From Erwinia psidii (GTDB lineage: Bacteria; Pseudomonadota; Gammaproteobacteria; Enterobacterales; Enterobacteriaceae): DNA of 64,000 nucleotides. Under the pieces are notes generated by a model. That model saw only the letters and a program-made list of their open reading frames with translations. It had not been told where the DNA came from and searched no databases. A program made the position numbers and the translations under genes. Position 1 is the first letter of the stretch. Each line of letters starts with the position of its first letter. This document shows positions 10,536 through 21,790 of this stretch, piece after piece. The stretch spans positions 186,001 through 250,000 of the forward strand of contig NZ_RHHM01000003.1 in NCBI RefSeq assembly GCF_003846135.1. The letters run 5' to 3'.

Positions 10536-12334
10536 CAGTTGTTCTCTGGCGTTTCGCCAGCCGCGGACGGTTGATATTTTTTCACTACCGTAATCCCCAG
10601 GTCGTCGAGAGAAACCGGATTGGCGAAGCTGGGCGCTTCCGTCATCAGACAGGCAGCCGCGGTGGTTTTCGGGAAGGCGATGACATCACGGATATTGTCG
10701 GTGCCGGTCAGCAACATCACCAGGCGATCGAGGCCAAAGGCCAGTCCGGCGTGTGGCGGCGTACCGAACTTCAGCGCATCCAGCAGAAAGCCAAATTTTT
10801 CACGCTGCTCCTGCGGGGTAATGCCGAGAATGCCAAAAACGGTCTGCTGCATCTGGCCGTTATGGATACGCACCGACCCGCCGCCCACTTCATACCCATT
10901 GATGACCATGTCGTAGGCATTGGCAATGGCGGTTTCCGGGGCGTTTTGCAATGCCTCCGGCGTCATATCGCGCGGCGCGGTAAACGGATGGTGCATGGCG
11001 GTCAGCCCGCCTTCCCCGTCTTCTTCAAACATCGGGAAGTCCACCACCCACAGCGGTGCCCATGCATCTGTTTTGGTAATATTCAGCTCGCGTCCCACTT
11101 TCAGCCGCAGTGCACCCAGCGCATCGGCTACCACGCTGGCGCGATCCGCGCCAAAGAAAATACAGTCACCGTCGGTTGCGCCGGTACGGGTGAGGATCTC
11201 TTCAACTATTTCCGCCGTCAGAAACTTAGCCACCGGGCTGGCGATGCCATCCATGCCACCCGCCCGGTCATTGATTTTCATCCAGGCGAGACCTTTGGCC
11301 CCGTAGATTTCCACAAATTTGCCATATTCATCGATCTGTTTCCGGCTGAGCTGTGCGCCTCCCGGCACGCGCAGCGCTGCGACGCGCCCCCTGGCATCGT
11401 TGGCAGGACCGGAAAAGACATTGAATGCAACCTCTTTTAACAGATCGCCCACATCCACCAGCTCCATCGGGTTACGCAGGTCTGGCTTATCAGAACCATA
11501 GCGGCGCATGGCCTCGGCAAAGGTCATGATTGGGAAATCCCCCAAATCAATGTCCCTGAGGCTTTGCCACAACTGACGCACCATTTTCTCCATCAGCGTC
11601 CGCACCTGTGGCGCGGACATAAAGGAGGTTTCCACGTCAATCTGGGTAAATTCTGGCTGACGATCCGCACGCAGGTCTTCGTCGCGGAAACATTTAACAA
11701 TCTGGTAGTAGCGATCAAAACCGGACATCATCAGCAGCTGTTTAAACAGCTGCGGGGACTGAGGCAGCGCATAAAACTTACCCTTGTGCACGCGACTTGG
11801 CACCAGATAGTCACGCGCTCCTTCCGGCGTTGCTTTGGTCAGCATTGGCGTTTCAATATCAAGAAAGCCATTGTCGTCCATAAAACGACGCACAAAGCTG
11901 GTAATTCTGGCGCGTGTTTTCAGCCGCTGTGCCATTTCAGGACGGCGCAGATCCAGATAACGATATTTCAGACGTGCTTCTTCGCTGTTGGTCTGATTGG
12001 AGTCCAGCGGCAAAGGCTCTGCACGGTTGATGATGGTCAGGTCGGTGGCAAATACTTCAATATCGCCTGTTGCCATCTCCCTGTTTTTGTTTTTCTCGTC
12101 ACGGGCGCGCACGGTGCCGGTCAGCTGGATGCAAAATTCGTTACGCAGCTCAGAAGCCCGTTTGAAAACATCCTGGCGGTCGGGATCGAAAAAAACCTGC
12201 ACAATACCATCGCGGTCACGCATATCAATAAAGATCAGGCTTCCCAGGTCACGACGGCGATTGACCCAACCGCACAATGTTACCTGCTGTCCGACGTGAG
12301 ACAGGTTGATCTGTCCGCAATACTCAGTACGCAT
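10535..12334 (-). CDS. aspS: Aspartyl-tRNA synthetase AspS
   Basis: A 599-residue class II synthetase charging tRNA-Asp. An N-terminal OB anticodon-binding domain (about 1-105) precedes the catalytic core with motif 2 ([18 protein letters not shown]) and motif 3 ([15 protein letters not shown]), separated by the GAD insertion domain typical of bacterial AspRS. It is 9 residues longer than the E. coli enzyme, the excess lying at the C-terminal tail. First gene of aspS-nudB-yebC-ruvC. Confidence 0.97.
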   Translation of the reverse strand: MRTEYCGQINLSHVGQQVTLCGWVNRRRDLGSLIFIDMRDRDGIVQVFFDPDRQDVFKRASELRNEFCIQLTGTVRARDEKNKNREMATGDIEVFATDLTIINRAEPLPLDSNQTNSEEARLKYRYLDLRRPEMAQRLKTRARITSFVRRFMDDNGFLDIETPMLTKATPEGARDYLVPSRVHKGKFYALPQSPQLFKQLLMMSGFDRYYQIVKCFRDEDLRADRQPEFTQIDVETSFMSAPQVRTLMEKMVRQLWQSLRDIDLGDFPIMTFAEAMRRYGSDKPDLRNPMELVDVGDLLKEVAFNVFSGPANDARGRVAALRVPGGAQLSRKQIDEYGKFVEIYGAKGLAWMKINDRAGGMDGIASPVAKFLTAEIVEEILTRTGATDGDCIFFGADRASVVADALGALRLKVGRELNITKTDAWAPLWVVDFPMFEEDGEGGLTAMHHPFTAPRDMTPEALQNAPETAIANAYDMVINGYEVGGGSVRIHNGQMQQTVFGILGITPQEQREKFGFLLDALKFGTPPHAGLAFGLDRLVMLLTGTDNIRDVIAFPKTTAAACLMTEAPSFANPVSLDDLGITVVKKYQPSAAGETPENN

Positions 12335-12423
12335 AACGATATCCTTTAAACTTCGCCGCTCACATGCAGCACGTTGTAATTTTCAGCCTTGACCTGGCGA
12401 CGCTGCCGTGAAAAAAGGCGGCT

Positions 12424-12452
12424 ATTATAATGTAAAAACCCCTACAGGATAA
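12424..12452 (-). promoter_or_regulatory. Sigma-70 promoter candidate for aspS
   Basis: On the minus strand a perfect TATAAT (12429-12424) lies 17 bp downstream of ttatcc (12452-12447). It is 90 bp upstream of the aspS start. The -35 match is weak. Confidence 0.5.
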
Positions 12453-12559
12453 GTGCCCAGACGTACTCTGTACCACCATTCATCTCACTGTCGGTGACAG
12501 AAACCCGATCGATCATTACCGCTGACAACTTTTACGCTTTTATTACCCTGCTACTTATC

Positions 12560-12759
12560 ACCTGTAGGCACAGGTTGCCTCTTATCGCGGCGTAAGCGGT
12601 CTTAATGGATTTGAATCCGACAGGGGGTGATGCTCCGCTTCAGTTTGCCATAAACGCATTCGATAACGTTTTTCCGGGACGTTATCTGCCGATGCTCACC
12701 GACGGGGGGACATATTCTCTCGCACCTGAGCAGAGCCAGTGACCGGCCATCTGTCGGTG
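12560..12759. other. Decayed DNA between aspS and the IS remnant
   Basis: No intact gene. Short minus-strand frames here have the flavour of a second transposase fragment, but I could not assign a family. E. coli has yecD (an isochorismatase-type gene) between aspS and yecE; I find no readable trace of it. Confidence 0.4.
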
Positions 12760-13143
12760 CCTACCAGCATGAATAGCCACCACAGTGATAAACCGTGCGG
12801 CTCAGCGACAGCACCCCACAGAGCTGACGGACACGCAGCGAAAATACCTGCATCATGTACATTCCCAGCTCCCGCTTCGCAGCAGGCTTGCGCGTTTTTT
12901 CGATCATGTCTTTCAGGGCCGGCCAGGACTTAAATCAGCGAACATCTGTTTCAGTCGACGGTTCTCGTCTTTCAGGTCTTTTTGATGTCGCTGGCTTACA
13001 TAGCGCCGTATTTTGCTTTCCAATGGTATTCAGTGACTTCTGAAATTCCAGCGTCCCGGCAGACATCTTTTAACCTTTCTGCCTGCTTCGACAGACTTCA
13101 GGACGGAGAGGGTCTGATACTCAGTAAAACGGGCTTTGCGCAT
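12760..13143 (-). pseudogene. IS3-family transposase remnant
   Basis: On the minus strand an ATG at 13143 begins MRKARFTEYQTLSVLKSVEAG, the typical N terminus of IS3-family OrfA (compare MRKARFTE..I...L.....G). The frame then shifts and continues as DVCRDAGISEVTEYHWKAKYG, the helix-turn-helix core. Further down comes a stretch like the OrfB start (KPAAKRELGMYMMQ and LCGVLSLSRTVYH). Stops and at least one frameshift interrupt it, and the DDE catalytic region is absent, so it is inactive. Inverted ends were not found. Confidence 0.75.
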
Positions 13144-14293
13144 GGCGATCTTCTTCGCTGACAGGATGAGTATGCCGGAAGCCCCCTGAAATTGAATGGT
13201 ATAGTTATGAGGGATGCTTACGGGTTCTCTGGGCAGAATGATGGCATCAGATCCCCGCCGCCAGACATTGGCAACGGTGCCCGGCAGGTGATCGACATGA
13301 CAGCAGTGGCGTTTGCAATTTGGGCACCGTTGCGGGCGCAACTGGCGGTGAAGTCGCAACGACAACAGGAACCACAGTGAATGGTTACTACGCAAAAGCC
13401 GCGGCAGGAACAGGACAGGCGCAACGGTTATCGACCGTATAACCGCGTATCCGGGTTGAAACGCCGCAGGGTCAGTACGGCGTTTCAATCAGGCCGGGAA
13501 TGCGGCGTTAGTTGTCATCCCTCAGGGCTTCAACGGCATCCCCGCCAGCCAGACTTAAGGGCGATTACCCGAATCACCAGAGTCTATACAGCCGATGGGC
13601 GCGGGGAAACAGACGCACGTAACGCCATTTGGTGTACATGCAAATGCCTGAATGGAGTATGCCGTGCCTGATAATGCAGTCAGAAAAATGAATAACTTAA
13701 TTAAGTTCAATGTGAATTCCTTATCTCTTTTTAAACAGGATATCTTTATATAATATTGCCGCTAAACAGAGACTAAACTGTCACAGGAAATATTTGATAC
13801 TCATCATGACAGCATCTTTGTTTCCCCATCCTGTGCTCAGGACAGACACCGGCATCCATCATCATCTGTACGAGCGTCAGCTGGCAGGTTTTCGGGAAGG
13901 TATTAGTTTCGCGCCCGGCACCGGTGACGGCATAACCATAAGCGTCCTGGATGTTCCCGCAGAGCCTGTGTTTAAGGCGTTTTTTTTCAGACGGGGCTCC
14001 GCCTTACTACATTGCTCCTCGCTGATGAACGCCCGTCGTCAGTTCTGGCGTTAAAACGGCAAAGTCCATTCAGGCAAGTTGATGCAGAAAACTTTCAGAC
14101 GACACTCTGTATCCGTTCTGCTCGCTTACTGGAGTCTCTGGACGCTGCTTCACTGAATTATGTCTACCCCGAAACTGGCAGCGAAGAGGCCGCTGTTCGT
14201 TACGGTGGAAAGGTGTTGGCAATGCGATCCGCTGTTGCATCCACCACGGCGGATTGGTTACATTTTACCGCCGTTGAATGACAGGAAATATCA
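13144..14293. other. Decayed region before yecE, no intact gene
   Basis: Several mid-length open frames exist, for example 14012-14281 on the plus strand (89 codons), ending 12 bp before yecE. None has recognisable motifs. Plus-strand frames around 13300-13650 read as glycine/threonine-rich fragments (GTVAGATGGEVATTTGTT, then RIRVETPQGQYGVSIRPG) split by stops, resembling a structural or surface protein broken by mutations. I do not assign a family. Confidence 0.45.
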
Positions 14294-15118
14294 GTGAAAC
14301 CTTTTTATCTTGGGCTGCCACAGTGGCAGCACCCACAGTGGAAAAAGTTGGGGATGAGTACCCTTGCCGATTACGCCCGTTATTTCAACTGCGTTGAAGG
14401 CAATACCACCCTTTATGCCCTGCCACGTCCCGATATTGTTATGCGCTGGCGGGACATGACCCACGATGATTTCCGCTTCTGTTTTAAGTTTCCGGCCACC
14501 ATCAGCCACCAGGCAGCACTGCGTCAGTGCGATTCCCTTACCCGCAGCTTTTTTGAACTGTTGGAACCGCTCGCTTCCCGGCTGGGACAATATTGGCTGC
14601 AACTGCCCGCGGCGTTCAGCCCGGCCGATTTACCCACGCTATGGGCTTTTCTTGACGGGCTACCGACCTGCTTCAGTTACGGTGTGGAAGTTCGTCATCC
14701 ACACTTTTTTGCCAAGGGCGAAGCTGAACAGGCGCTGAACCGGGGTCTGCATCAGCGCGGCGCAAACCGGGTCATTCTCGATACCCGTGGCGTCCATGCT
14801 GCACTGCCCCACAGTGCAGAAATCATCGATGCTCAGCGTAAAAAGCCCCGGTTACCCGTTCATGCGGTAATGACCGCCGATCGGCCGATAATCCGTTTTA
14901 TCGGCGGCGACGATGAGTGCGCTAACCTGCACTGGTTTGAGGCATGGCTGAACAAACTGCCACAGTGGTGTAAGCAGGGCCAGCCGTGGCTGTTTATTCA
15001 CACGCCGGATGTCGCTTTTTCTCCCCAGTTGGTACAACATCTGTGGCCAGCGCTGCAACAGGCATTACCGCAACTGGGTGCCATGCCGGCGTGGCCCCGG
15101 CAAGACATGCTGTTCTGA
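14294..15118 (+). CDS. yecE: DUF72 family protein YecE
   Basis: A 274-residue soluble protein of the YecE/DUF72 family (TIM-barrel fold, function unproven). It starts with GTG and reads MKPFYLGLPQWQHPQWKKLG; the conserved stretches FNCVEGNTTLYALP and FRFCFKFPATISHQAAL match E. coli YecE (272 residues). A ggaa ribosome site precedes the GTG. The last codons and stop lie inside the first copy of a 42-bp tandem repeat. Confidence 0.93.
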   Translation: MKPFYLGLPQWQHPQWKKLGMSTLADYARYFNCVEGNTTLYALPRPDIVMRWRDMTHDDFRFCFKFPATISHQAALRQCDSLTRSFFELLEPLASRLGQYWLQLPAAFSPADLPTLWAFLDGLPTCFSYGVEVRHPHFFAKGEAEQALNRGLHQRGANRVILDTRGVHAALPHSAEIIDAQRKKPRLPVHAVMTADRPIIRFIGGDDECANLHWFEAWLNKLPQWCKQGQPWLFIHTPDVAFSPQLVQHLWPALQQALPQLGAMPAWPRQDMLF

Positions 15119-15214
15119 CGCCAAATGTCAGCGTGGCCCCGGCAAGACATGCTGTTCTGACGCCAAATGTCAGCGTGGCCCCGGCAAGACATGCTGTTCT
15201 GGCGCCAAATGTCA
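15089..15214 (+). repeat. Three 42-bp tandem repeats over the yecE stop
   Basis: Three head-to-tail copies (15089-15130, 15131-15172, 15173-15214) of a unit beginning gcgtggccccggcaagacat. The first copy encodes the last residues of YecE (WPRQDMLF) and its TGA; copy 2 keeps a TGA at the same place, and copy 3 differs by one base (tga to tgg). The unit is 14 codons long, so it duplicates the gene's 3' end without altering the protein. Confidence 0.97.
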
Positions 15215-15304
15215 GCGTGACGCGGGTGACGGCATTGCATATGACACCTAACATTTTCACCGCTATCATGGCGGCTGGGTTTCCAGTGGTTTAATGGAGT
15301 TATT

Positions 15305-16528
<1,224 letters not shown>

Positions 16529-16529
<1 letters not shown>

Positions 16530-17494
16530 TGGATTTTGGCAATTTTTATCAGCTGATTGCGCAGGGTCCGCTGGCTCCCTGGCTGGAAACATTGCCGGCA
16601 CAGTTAGCCGCCTGGCAACGTGAACAGCTGCACGGGCATTTCAAAAACTGGGATCGTGCGGTGGAATATCTGCCGTTGGTGGAGCCGGAAACGCTGGATC
16701 TGGTGCACAGCGTCACCGCAGACAGCAGCCAGCTTAGCGAGCGCCAACGTGCAGGCATTGAAAAACTGCTACGTAACCTGATGCCCTGGCGTAAAGGCCC
16801 GTATTCGCTGTATGGCGTGCACATTGATACCGAGTGGCGTTCAGACTGGAAATGGCAGCGTGTGCTGCCGCATATTTCCCCGCTGGCCGGGCGTACCGTT
16901 CTTGATGTGGGCTGTGGCAGTGGTTATCACATGTGGCGGATGATCGGCGCAGGTGCACATCTGGTGGTCGGCATCGACCCGATGCAGCTGTTTCTTTGCC
17001 AGTTTGAAGCGGTACGCAAACTGCTTGGCAACGATCGTCGGGCACATTTGCTGCCGCTGGGTATTGAACAGTTGCCGGAGCTGAAAGCGTTCGACACGGT
17101 ATTTTCCATGGGGGTACTTTATCACCGCCGTTCTCCGTTCGACCATCTGCTACAGCTAAAAAATCAGCTGGTCAGCGGCGGGGAGCTGGTGCTGGAAACG
17201 CTGGTGGTTGAGGGGGATGACAGAACGGTACTGGTGCCGGGAGAACGTTACGCTCAGATGCGCAACGTCTGGTTTATCCCCTCAACAGACGCGTTAAAAA
17301 ACTGGCTGGAGAAATGTGGCTTTGTGGATGTTCGCATCGTCGATCGTTCACTGACCGCTACCGACGAACAGCGCCGCACCAGCTGGATGACCAGCGAGTC
17401 GCTGGCAGAGTTTCTTGACCCACAGGATCGTAATAAAACGGTGGAGGGTTATCCCGCGCCACTGCGTGCTGTTTTGCTAGCGCGTAAGCCATAA
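16529..17494 (+). CDS. cmoB: tRNA U34 carboxymethyltransferase CmoB
   Basis: A 321-residue enzyme that transfers the carboxymethyl group of carboxy-SAM to 5-hydroxyuridine 34, forming cmo5U in tRNAs reading four-fold codon boxes. An N-terminal region is followed by a Rossmann methyltransferase fold with motif [15 protein letters not shown] and the tail [10 protein letters not shown]. Translationally coupled to cmoA by a one-base stop/start overlap. Confidence 0.96.
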
Positions 17495-17516
17495 CAGGTA
17501 AACGGGTTTCATGGAA

Positions 17517-17582
17517 CACCTCTTCATTTTGCCGTTGGCTGGCATTGCCGGCATGGTTCAGTGAAGCCGCAATGAGGAGGTG
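17517..17582. repeat. Imperfect inverted repeat after cmoB
   Basis: Arms cacctcttcatt and aatgaggaggtg pair 11 of 12 bases around a 42-base loop in the gap between convergent cmoB and cybB. It could serve as a bidirectional terminator, but no T-run is present. Confidence 0.45.
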
Positions 17583-17621
17583 CCCATTTCTTTACCACCT
17601 TTCACACGCCCTGGTTATCCT

Positions 17622-18143
17622 TCAGGGCATCATCCTGCGTAGCGTGTTGTCTTTCATAACGTAATGATGAAACAGTGCGGCCACCGCATGTAATCCGATC
17701 AGCCAGTACCCCAGAGGCGCCAGAGTTTCATGCCAGTCAATCAGTGTAGAGGCCAGTTCGGGGTTGGAGACAGCCGATACGGGCATATTCAGGCCAAACA
17801 GCGACCAGTCACGACCACGCAGATAGCGTGAACTTACTCCCAGCACCGGCAACACGATAAAGAGCGCGTACAACAGTGTGTGAACCAGATGCGAAAGTCC
17901 GGTTTGCCAGTGCTTCAGAGGGGGCACCACTGGCGGCGTCCTGTGCCGGGTGCGCAGAAAGACGCGCGTGAACATCATAAGCAGCACGCAGACGCCAGCA
18001 GAGAAATGCGTAATCATCACCACATTACGTTGCCACGTTCCCCTGTCGGCCAACCACTTCAGCTCAATTGTCGCGTAGGCAATCACCAGCAGCATGACTG
18101 TCAGCCAGTGGAAAAGCATCTGTAACCGCGCATATTTAATCAT
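17622..18143 (-). CDS. Cytochrome b561 (CybB/YodB type)
   Basis: A 173-residue four-helix inner-membrane di-heme cytochrome b561. Histidines that could ligate heme are seen in LQMLFHWLTVML, MITHFSAGVC, LIDWHETLAPLG and IGLHAVAALFHHYVMKDN. The C-terminal HHYVMKDNTLRRMMP is typical of the CybB/YodB group, which passes electrons from quinol, in some members to superoxide. I do not choose between cybB and yodB. Confidence 0.9.
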   Translation of the reverse strand: MIKYARLQMLFHWLTVMLLVIAYATIELKWLADRGTWQRNVVMITHFSAGVCVLLMMFTRVFLRTRHRTPPVVPPLKHWQTGLSHLVHTLLYALFIVLPVLGVSSRYLRGRDWSLFGLNMPVSAVSNPELASTLIDWHETLAPLGYWLIGLHAVAALFHHYVMKDNTLRRMMP

Positions 18144-18729
18144 TTACGTTAATCCACCTCAGTCGGACTGGCTTACTAAGTTAACAGCAGGTACTCAGAT
18201 ATAAATCAGGAAACTGTATATTTAAGACCGTGGCGCAATGTTCCCTGCAACGCAGAGGATAACATCAGGATGCCGATACGGCATCTTGCCTTTTGTCGCC
18301 TGCGGTATCGGGCGACCGTCTGCGGCTCCTTACCGGTGATAGCGCCACACCTCAACAACGTTAAACTCGGCCAGATGTGCGTCAGTCAGAAATAGCCACT
18401 TGCATCACTCCCCACAAATCAGGAGACAAAAATTAAGCCCACGGTGCGGCGTCTTAATTTTTATCTCCTGCGGTGCCTGTCCCCCCCAGCGGTTAAACGG
18501 CATTTTGTTCTGCGATTTTTTGCCGACAGATACAGAATGGCATCTCAGGTATTTCCGTTCGCAGTAATGAGGATCATTCCCCTGTCTTCGCCAGGCCACT
18601 GATAAATAAGCAGCATCCATGACGCAAATGGCGCGGGAATGAAGCGAAGCATACATATACTGGTGGTACGTTGACTGAGTTAACGCACATCCATCAGCTT
18701 CATGGCTGGCCAGTCGTAAAGAGGGAAAA
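18144..18729. other. Non-coding stretch upstream of cybB
   Basis: No gene recognised. It holds a compact hairpin gatgccgatacggcatc near 18268-18285 and a much stronger inverted repeat at 18421-18469 (listed separately). Open frames on the minus strand have no ribosome site and look spurious. The next feature downstream is a prophage-type remnant. Confidence 0.5.
18421..18469. repeat. Strong 17-bp inverted repeat
   Basis: Arms aggagacaaaaattaag and cttaatttttatctcct pair over 17 bases with a single mismatch around a 15-base GC-rich loop. Transcribed either way it makes a stable hairpin with A/T-rich lower stem. It could be a terminator, a small mobile repeat or a protein-binding site. Confidence 0.8.
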
Positions 18730-19100
18730 ATGAACACAGTTTTTACCGCTGGCCGAACTCAATGCGGGCGTTGTGCCGATGGCAGACGTCAGCGAAAAAT
18801 ATTTTGAGATGGAAGCGGATACGCGGAACGCAAAGCGGCCCCGTGTAAATTGCAGATACCAGCCTTCAGTGCTGGCCGTTTTCAGAAAGCGCACCCCCTG
18901 CCGATCTGGCGGATTACATCGTTCAGCAGCGTAAAGAGGGTTACGAGCTTTATCCATTCATAAACAGGAAGCCCTCCTTCTGCGGGGCCACCCGGCGGCG
19001 TCATCTCCTCACTACTTTCCAAAATATCCTTGTGCGCCCCCCTTCTTTTCCGGGCATAATCTCGATACACGGTCCCCTGAAGTGCCATTTCAATGATTAA
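18730..19100 (+). pseudogene. PrtN-like pyocin activator remnant
   Basis: An ATG with a good purine-rich ribosome site begins MNTVF, then three-frame reading gives LNAGVVPMADVSEKYFEMEA, LQIPAFSAGRFQKAHPL and DLADYIVQQRKEGYELYP. This order (start, KYF, PAF..QKA, DLA.YI..Q) is that of the PrtN family (phage/pyocin activator, about 90 residues). Several single-base shifts break the frame, so it is dead. PrtN-type genes belong to prophages and tailocin clusters, suggesting an eroded prophage here. Confidence 0.6.
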
Positions 19101-19112
19101 TTTATTGATTGA

Positions 19113-19143
19113 AATAAAAAAAGCCCCACCAATACGATGGGGC
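19113..19143 (-). terminator. Rho-independent terminator of cutC
   Basis: On the minus strand a gcccc-rich stem (gccccatc / ggtggggc, one mismatch) is followed by TTTTTTTATTTC. It lies about 57 bp beyond the cutC stop. Confidence 0.85.
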
Positions 19144-19199
19144 CTGGTACTTGCAAGCATCACGTCGTTAGTCTGGCGTGCTGCGCGGCAAAATCGGCG

Positions 19200-19955
19200 T
19201 CAGGCAATACTGACCGGAGCGTGTTGAGATAGAGCAACTTTCATCGCCGCCACCATATCACTGTCAACACATGTGCGGCTGAACTCATCCGTTTCCGCCA
19301 CTGAACTCATTGACACCCCCGCTTTTCGATAACGCATCGGGGAGGCAATACGCTGGCTGGCGGAGCTGTGTAGCTCGGTGAGACCAGCATCAATAAATTT
19401 TTGCAAATTGCCAAGGCGCACCCCGGAACCGGCCATAATGATAGGACCGCAGGTAAGACGATTAAGTTCCCTGAGCAGGGATAAACCACTTTCAGCACTG
19501 TGCTGCTGGCCTGAAGACAGGATACGTGCCACGCCAAGGTCAGTTAATTGCCGCAACGCAATCAAAGGGTTGTGACAAAGATCAAATGCCCGATGGAAGG
19601 TTACCGCCATCCCTTCGCATAGTGACATCACCTGGCGCATACGCGTCAAATCAATATGGCCATCCTCATCCAGCGCCCCCACCACCAGTCCGGTGAACCC
19701 CAACTCACGGATCAGCGCAATATCAGATTTAATCTCGTTGAACTCAGTGGCACTGAAACAGAAATCGCCCCCGCGGGGGCGAACCATGGGATGAACCGGG
19801 ATGGTTAGCATTTCGTGGGCCTGCATCAGACTGCCTGCAGATGGCGTCAGGCCACCTTCAGAAGGAGCGGCACATAACTCAATACGATCGGCTCCTGCTT
19901 TTTCAGCTTCCACGGCACATTCAACGCCGTAGCAGCATACCTCCAGTTTTAGCAT
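19200..19955 (-). CDS. cutC: CutC family protein (copper homeostasis)
   Basis: A 251-residue TIM-barrel protein starting [20 protein letters not shown], diagnostic of CutC. Conserved stretches [18 protein letters not shown] and [12 protein letters not shown] are present. CutC was named for copper tolerance in E. coli, but a direct role is disputed. In E. coli it lies next to yecM; here a C-S lyase gene sits between them. A ggagg-like site precedes the ATG. Confidence 0.95.
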   Translation of the reverse strand: MLKLEVCCYGVECAVEAEKAGADRIELCAAPSEGGLTPSAGSLMQAHEMLTIPVHPMVRPRGGDFCFSATEFNEIKSDIALIRELGFTGLVVGALDEDGHIDLTRMRQVMSLCEGMAVTFHRAFDLCHNPLIALRQLTDLGVARILSSGQQHSAESGLSLLRELNRLTCGPIIMAGSGVRLGNLQKFIDAGLTELHSSASQRIASPMRYRKAGVSMSSVAETDEFSRTCVDSDMVAAMKVALSQHAPVSIA

Positions 19956-20074
19956 CCTCTCCTCCTGTTAATCATTGCTGTCTGGTTGTGTAAATCATTT
20001 CCGATGTTTAATCTGACTTGCATTGTTAAATTTACCTTTTCTGTTCAGAAAACACATTAGCGGGAATAACCAAT

Positions 20075-21235
20075 ATGATATGCAATTTCGACCAACGTAT
20101 CGACCGCCGTCACAGCGACAGTCTGAAATGGCAAAAATATGGCGACAGCGACATTTTGCCGTTATGGGTTGCTGATACCGATTTTCGTTCACCGGACTGC
20201 ATTAACGATGCGCTGAAAAAGCGAATTGAACATGGTATTTTTGGCTATGGAAAACCCCCTGTTGAGCTGGCCGAAGTGGTGGTCAGCAGGATGGCTGAAC
20301 GATATCAATGGCAGACAGAGCCAGAATGGTTGGTATTCCTTCCCGGCGTGGTCAGTGGGCTGAACATTGCCGTTCGTGCACTGACTGAAGCACACGAAGG
20401 AACGATTGCCCCAACCCCCATTTATCCTCCCTTTCGTTCAGCCGCCAGACTGGCTAACCGTAGCCAGCTGAACGCACAGATGCGGCTTAAAGAACAGCGC
20501 TGGGTGATCGATCTGAATGAACTGGAGCCGCAAATGACCGGCAATGAAAAACTGCTGATGCTGTGTAACCCACACAATCCAGGCGGCACGGTCTATCGTC
20601 GGGACGAACTGGAACAGCAGCTACGTTTTGCCCAACGCCACAACCTGATAGTTTGCTCTGATGAAATCCACTGCGATTTACTGCTGGAACCCGGCGTTCG
20701 ACATATCCCGTTTGCCAGCCTCAGCGAAGATGCGCAACAACGCTCGGTAACGTTGCTGTCCCCCTCTAAAACGTTCAACATTGCCGGGCTGGGTGCGTCA
20801 CTGGCGATTATCCCGGACAAAGGGTTACGCAGCAGATTCAATGCGGTCCGACAGGGGATTGTGCCGGCTGTGGATATTCTGGCATTAACCGCAGCAACGG
20901 CAGCATGGCAGGACGGCCAGCCGTGGCTGGATCAACAGCTGGCCTACCTGCGTAAAAACCGCGATTTTGTTACCCAAAAGGTTAATGCCATCAGCGGGCT
21001 GTCGGTTGTGGCACCAGAGGCTTCTTATCTGTCATGGATAGATGCCGGTCAGTTACAGGTTGCCAATCCGACGCTGTATTTTGAGCGCCACGGCCTGGGA
21101 TTCTCACCGGGCGCTGATTTTGGTGACAATAATTTTGTACGTTTAAACTTCGGCTGTCAGACGGACCTGCTGAAGGAAGCCCTGAGAAGAATGGAAAACG
21201 CAGTCAGAAACCTGGCATATCAGCACAGGTCATAG
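20075..21235 (+). CDS. MalY/PatB-type C-S lyase (PLP)
   Basis: A 386-residue fold-type I PLP enzyme of the MalY/PatB group, expected to cleave cystathionine or related thioethers to pyruvate, ammonia and a thiol. Seen: CNPHNPGG (substrate/PLP loop, about 164-171), SDEIHCDL, and the Schiff-base lysine K232 in SPSKTFNIAGLG. It is divergent from cutC, and its last 6 bp overlap convergent yecM. The E. coli gene order lacks it here. Whether it also regulates, as MalY does, cannot be told. Confidence 0.9.
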   Translation: MICNFDQRIDRRHSDSLKWQKYGDSDILPLWVADTDFRSPDCINDALKKRIEHGIFGYGKPPVELAEVVVSRMAERYQWQTEPEWLVFLPGVVSGLNIAVRALTEAHEGTIAPTPIYPPFRSAARLANRSQLNAQMRLKEQRWVIDLNELEPQMTGNEKLLMLCNPHNPGGTVYRRDELEQQLRFAQRHNLIVCSDEIHCDLLLEPGVRHIPFASLSEDAQQRSVTLLSPSKTFNIAGLGASLAIIPDKGLRSRFNAVRQGIVPAVDILALTAATAAWQDGQPWLDQQLAYLRKNRDFVTQKVNAISGLSVVAPEASYLSWIDAGQLQVANPTLYFERHGLGFSPGADFGDNNFVRLNFGCQTDLLKEALRRMENAVRNLAYQHRS

Positions 21236-21790
21236 TTCACTCTGCACAATCTCTTTCAGACTCCAGGGATGGAACTTGATGGTGACACGGCCATCTGAAA
21301 AGGCCACGGTCGGATTTGCCAGACGCTCACCCTCTCCTTTCGGCACACTGTGTTTGATGGAAATCCCCGGCCGTGCCAGGCCTTCACCGCTACAAAGTGC
21401 CAACGCCTTACTGACCAGTTGATCATCGGCACAGCGCAGCACAAGCTCCACATGTTCCCAACCTTCATGTCGATAACGCTTTTCACCCGGCCAGGGCAGC
21501 TCCACAACCGGTATCAGCCATGGTCCAACCGACAACGCCTGATGCAGTTCAACCAGTGCAACCGGACGACCATTGATTAGTTTTTCTGATAACAGCTCGC
21601 CATGGCGCAAAAAGCCTTTTTTCCATCGTTCTGCGGTTTCTTTCTGGAAACAACGAACCGCAATATGATCGGCGTCCAGTGCCAGCAGTTCGAGACCCAG
21701 CTTGTCAGCCAGGCTATATACAGACCGTATAAAGTCCGGTAAATCATTAGCCAGATCAGCTAACTCTTCAGCCACTCCACACTTAAACAT
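21230..21790 (-). CDS. yecM: VOC-fold protein YecM
   Basis: A 186-residue protein matching E. coli YecM (188 residues): DADHIAVRCFQKETAERWKK, NGRPVALVELHQ, VELPWPGEKRYRHEGWEHVE and TIKFHPWSLKEIV are all recognisable. It has the vicinal-oxygen-chelate fold with candidate metal ligands H and E, but no proven activity. It lies beside argS, as in E. coli, in the opposite orientation. Confidence 0.92.
   Translation of the reverse strand: MFKCGVAEELADLANDLPDFIRSVYSLADKLGLELLALDADHIAVRCFQKETAERWKKGFLRHGELLSEKLINGRPVALVELHQALSVGPWLIPVVELPWPGEKRYRHEGWEHVELVLRCADDQLVSKALALCSGEGLARPGISIKHSVPKGEGERLANPTVAFSDGRVTIKFHPWSLKEIVQSEL

Noticed and set aside
10529..11440. 303-codon open frame on the plus strand opposite aspS
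   Set aside because: Antisense shadow of aspS; His/Arg/Gln-rich composition and no motif.
15089..15214. CRISPR-like array after yecE
   Set aside because: Three contiguous 42-bp copies without spacers; a plain tandem duplication.
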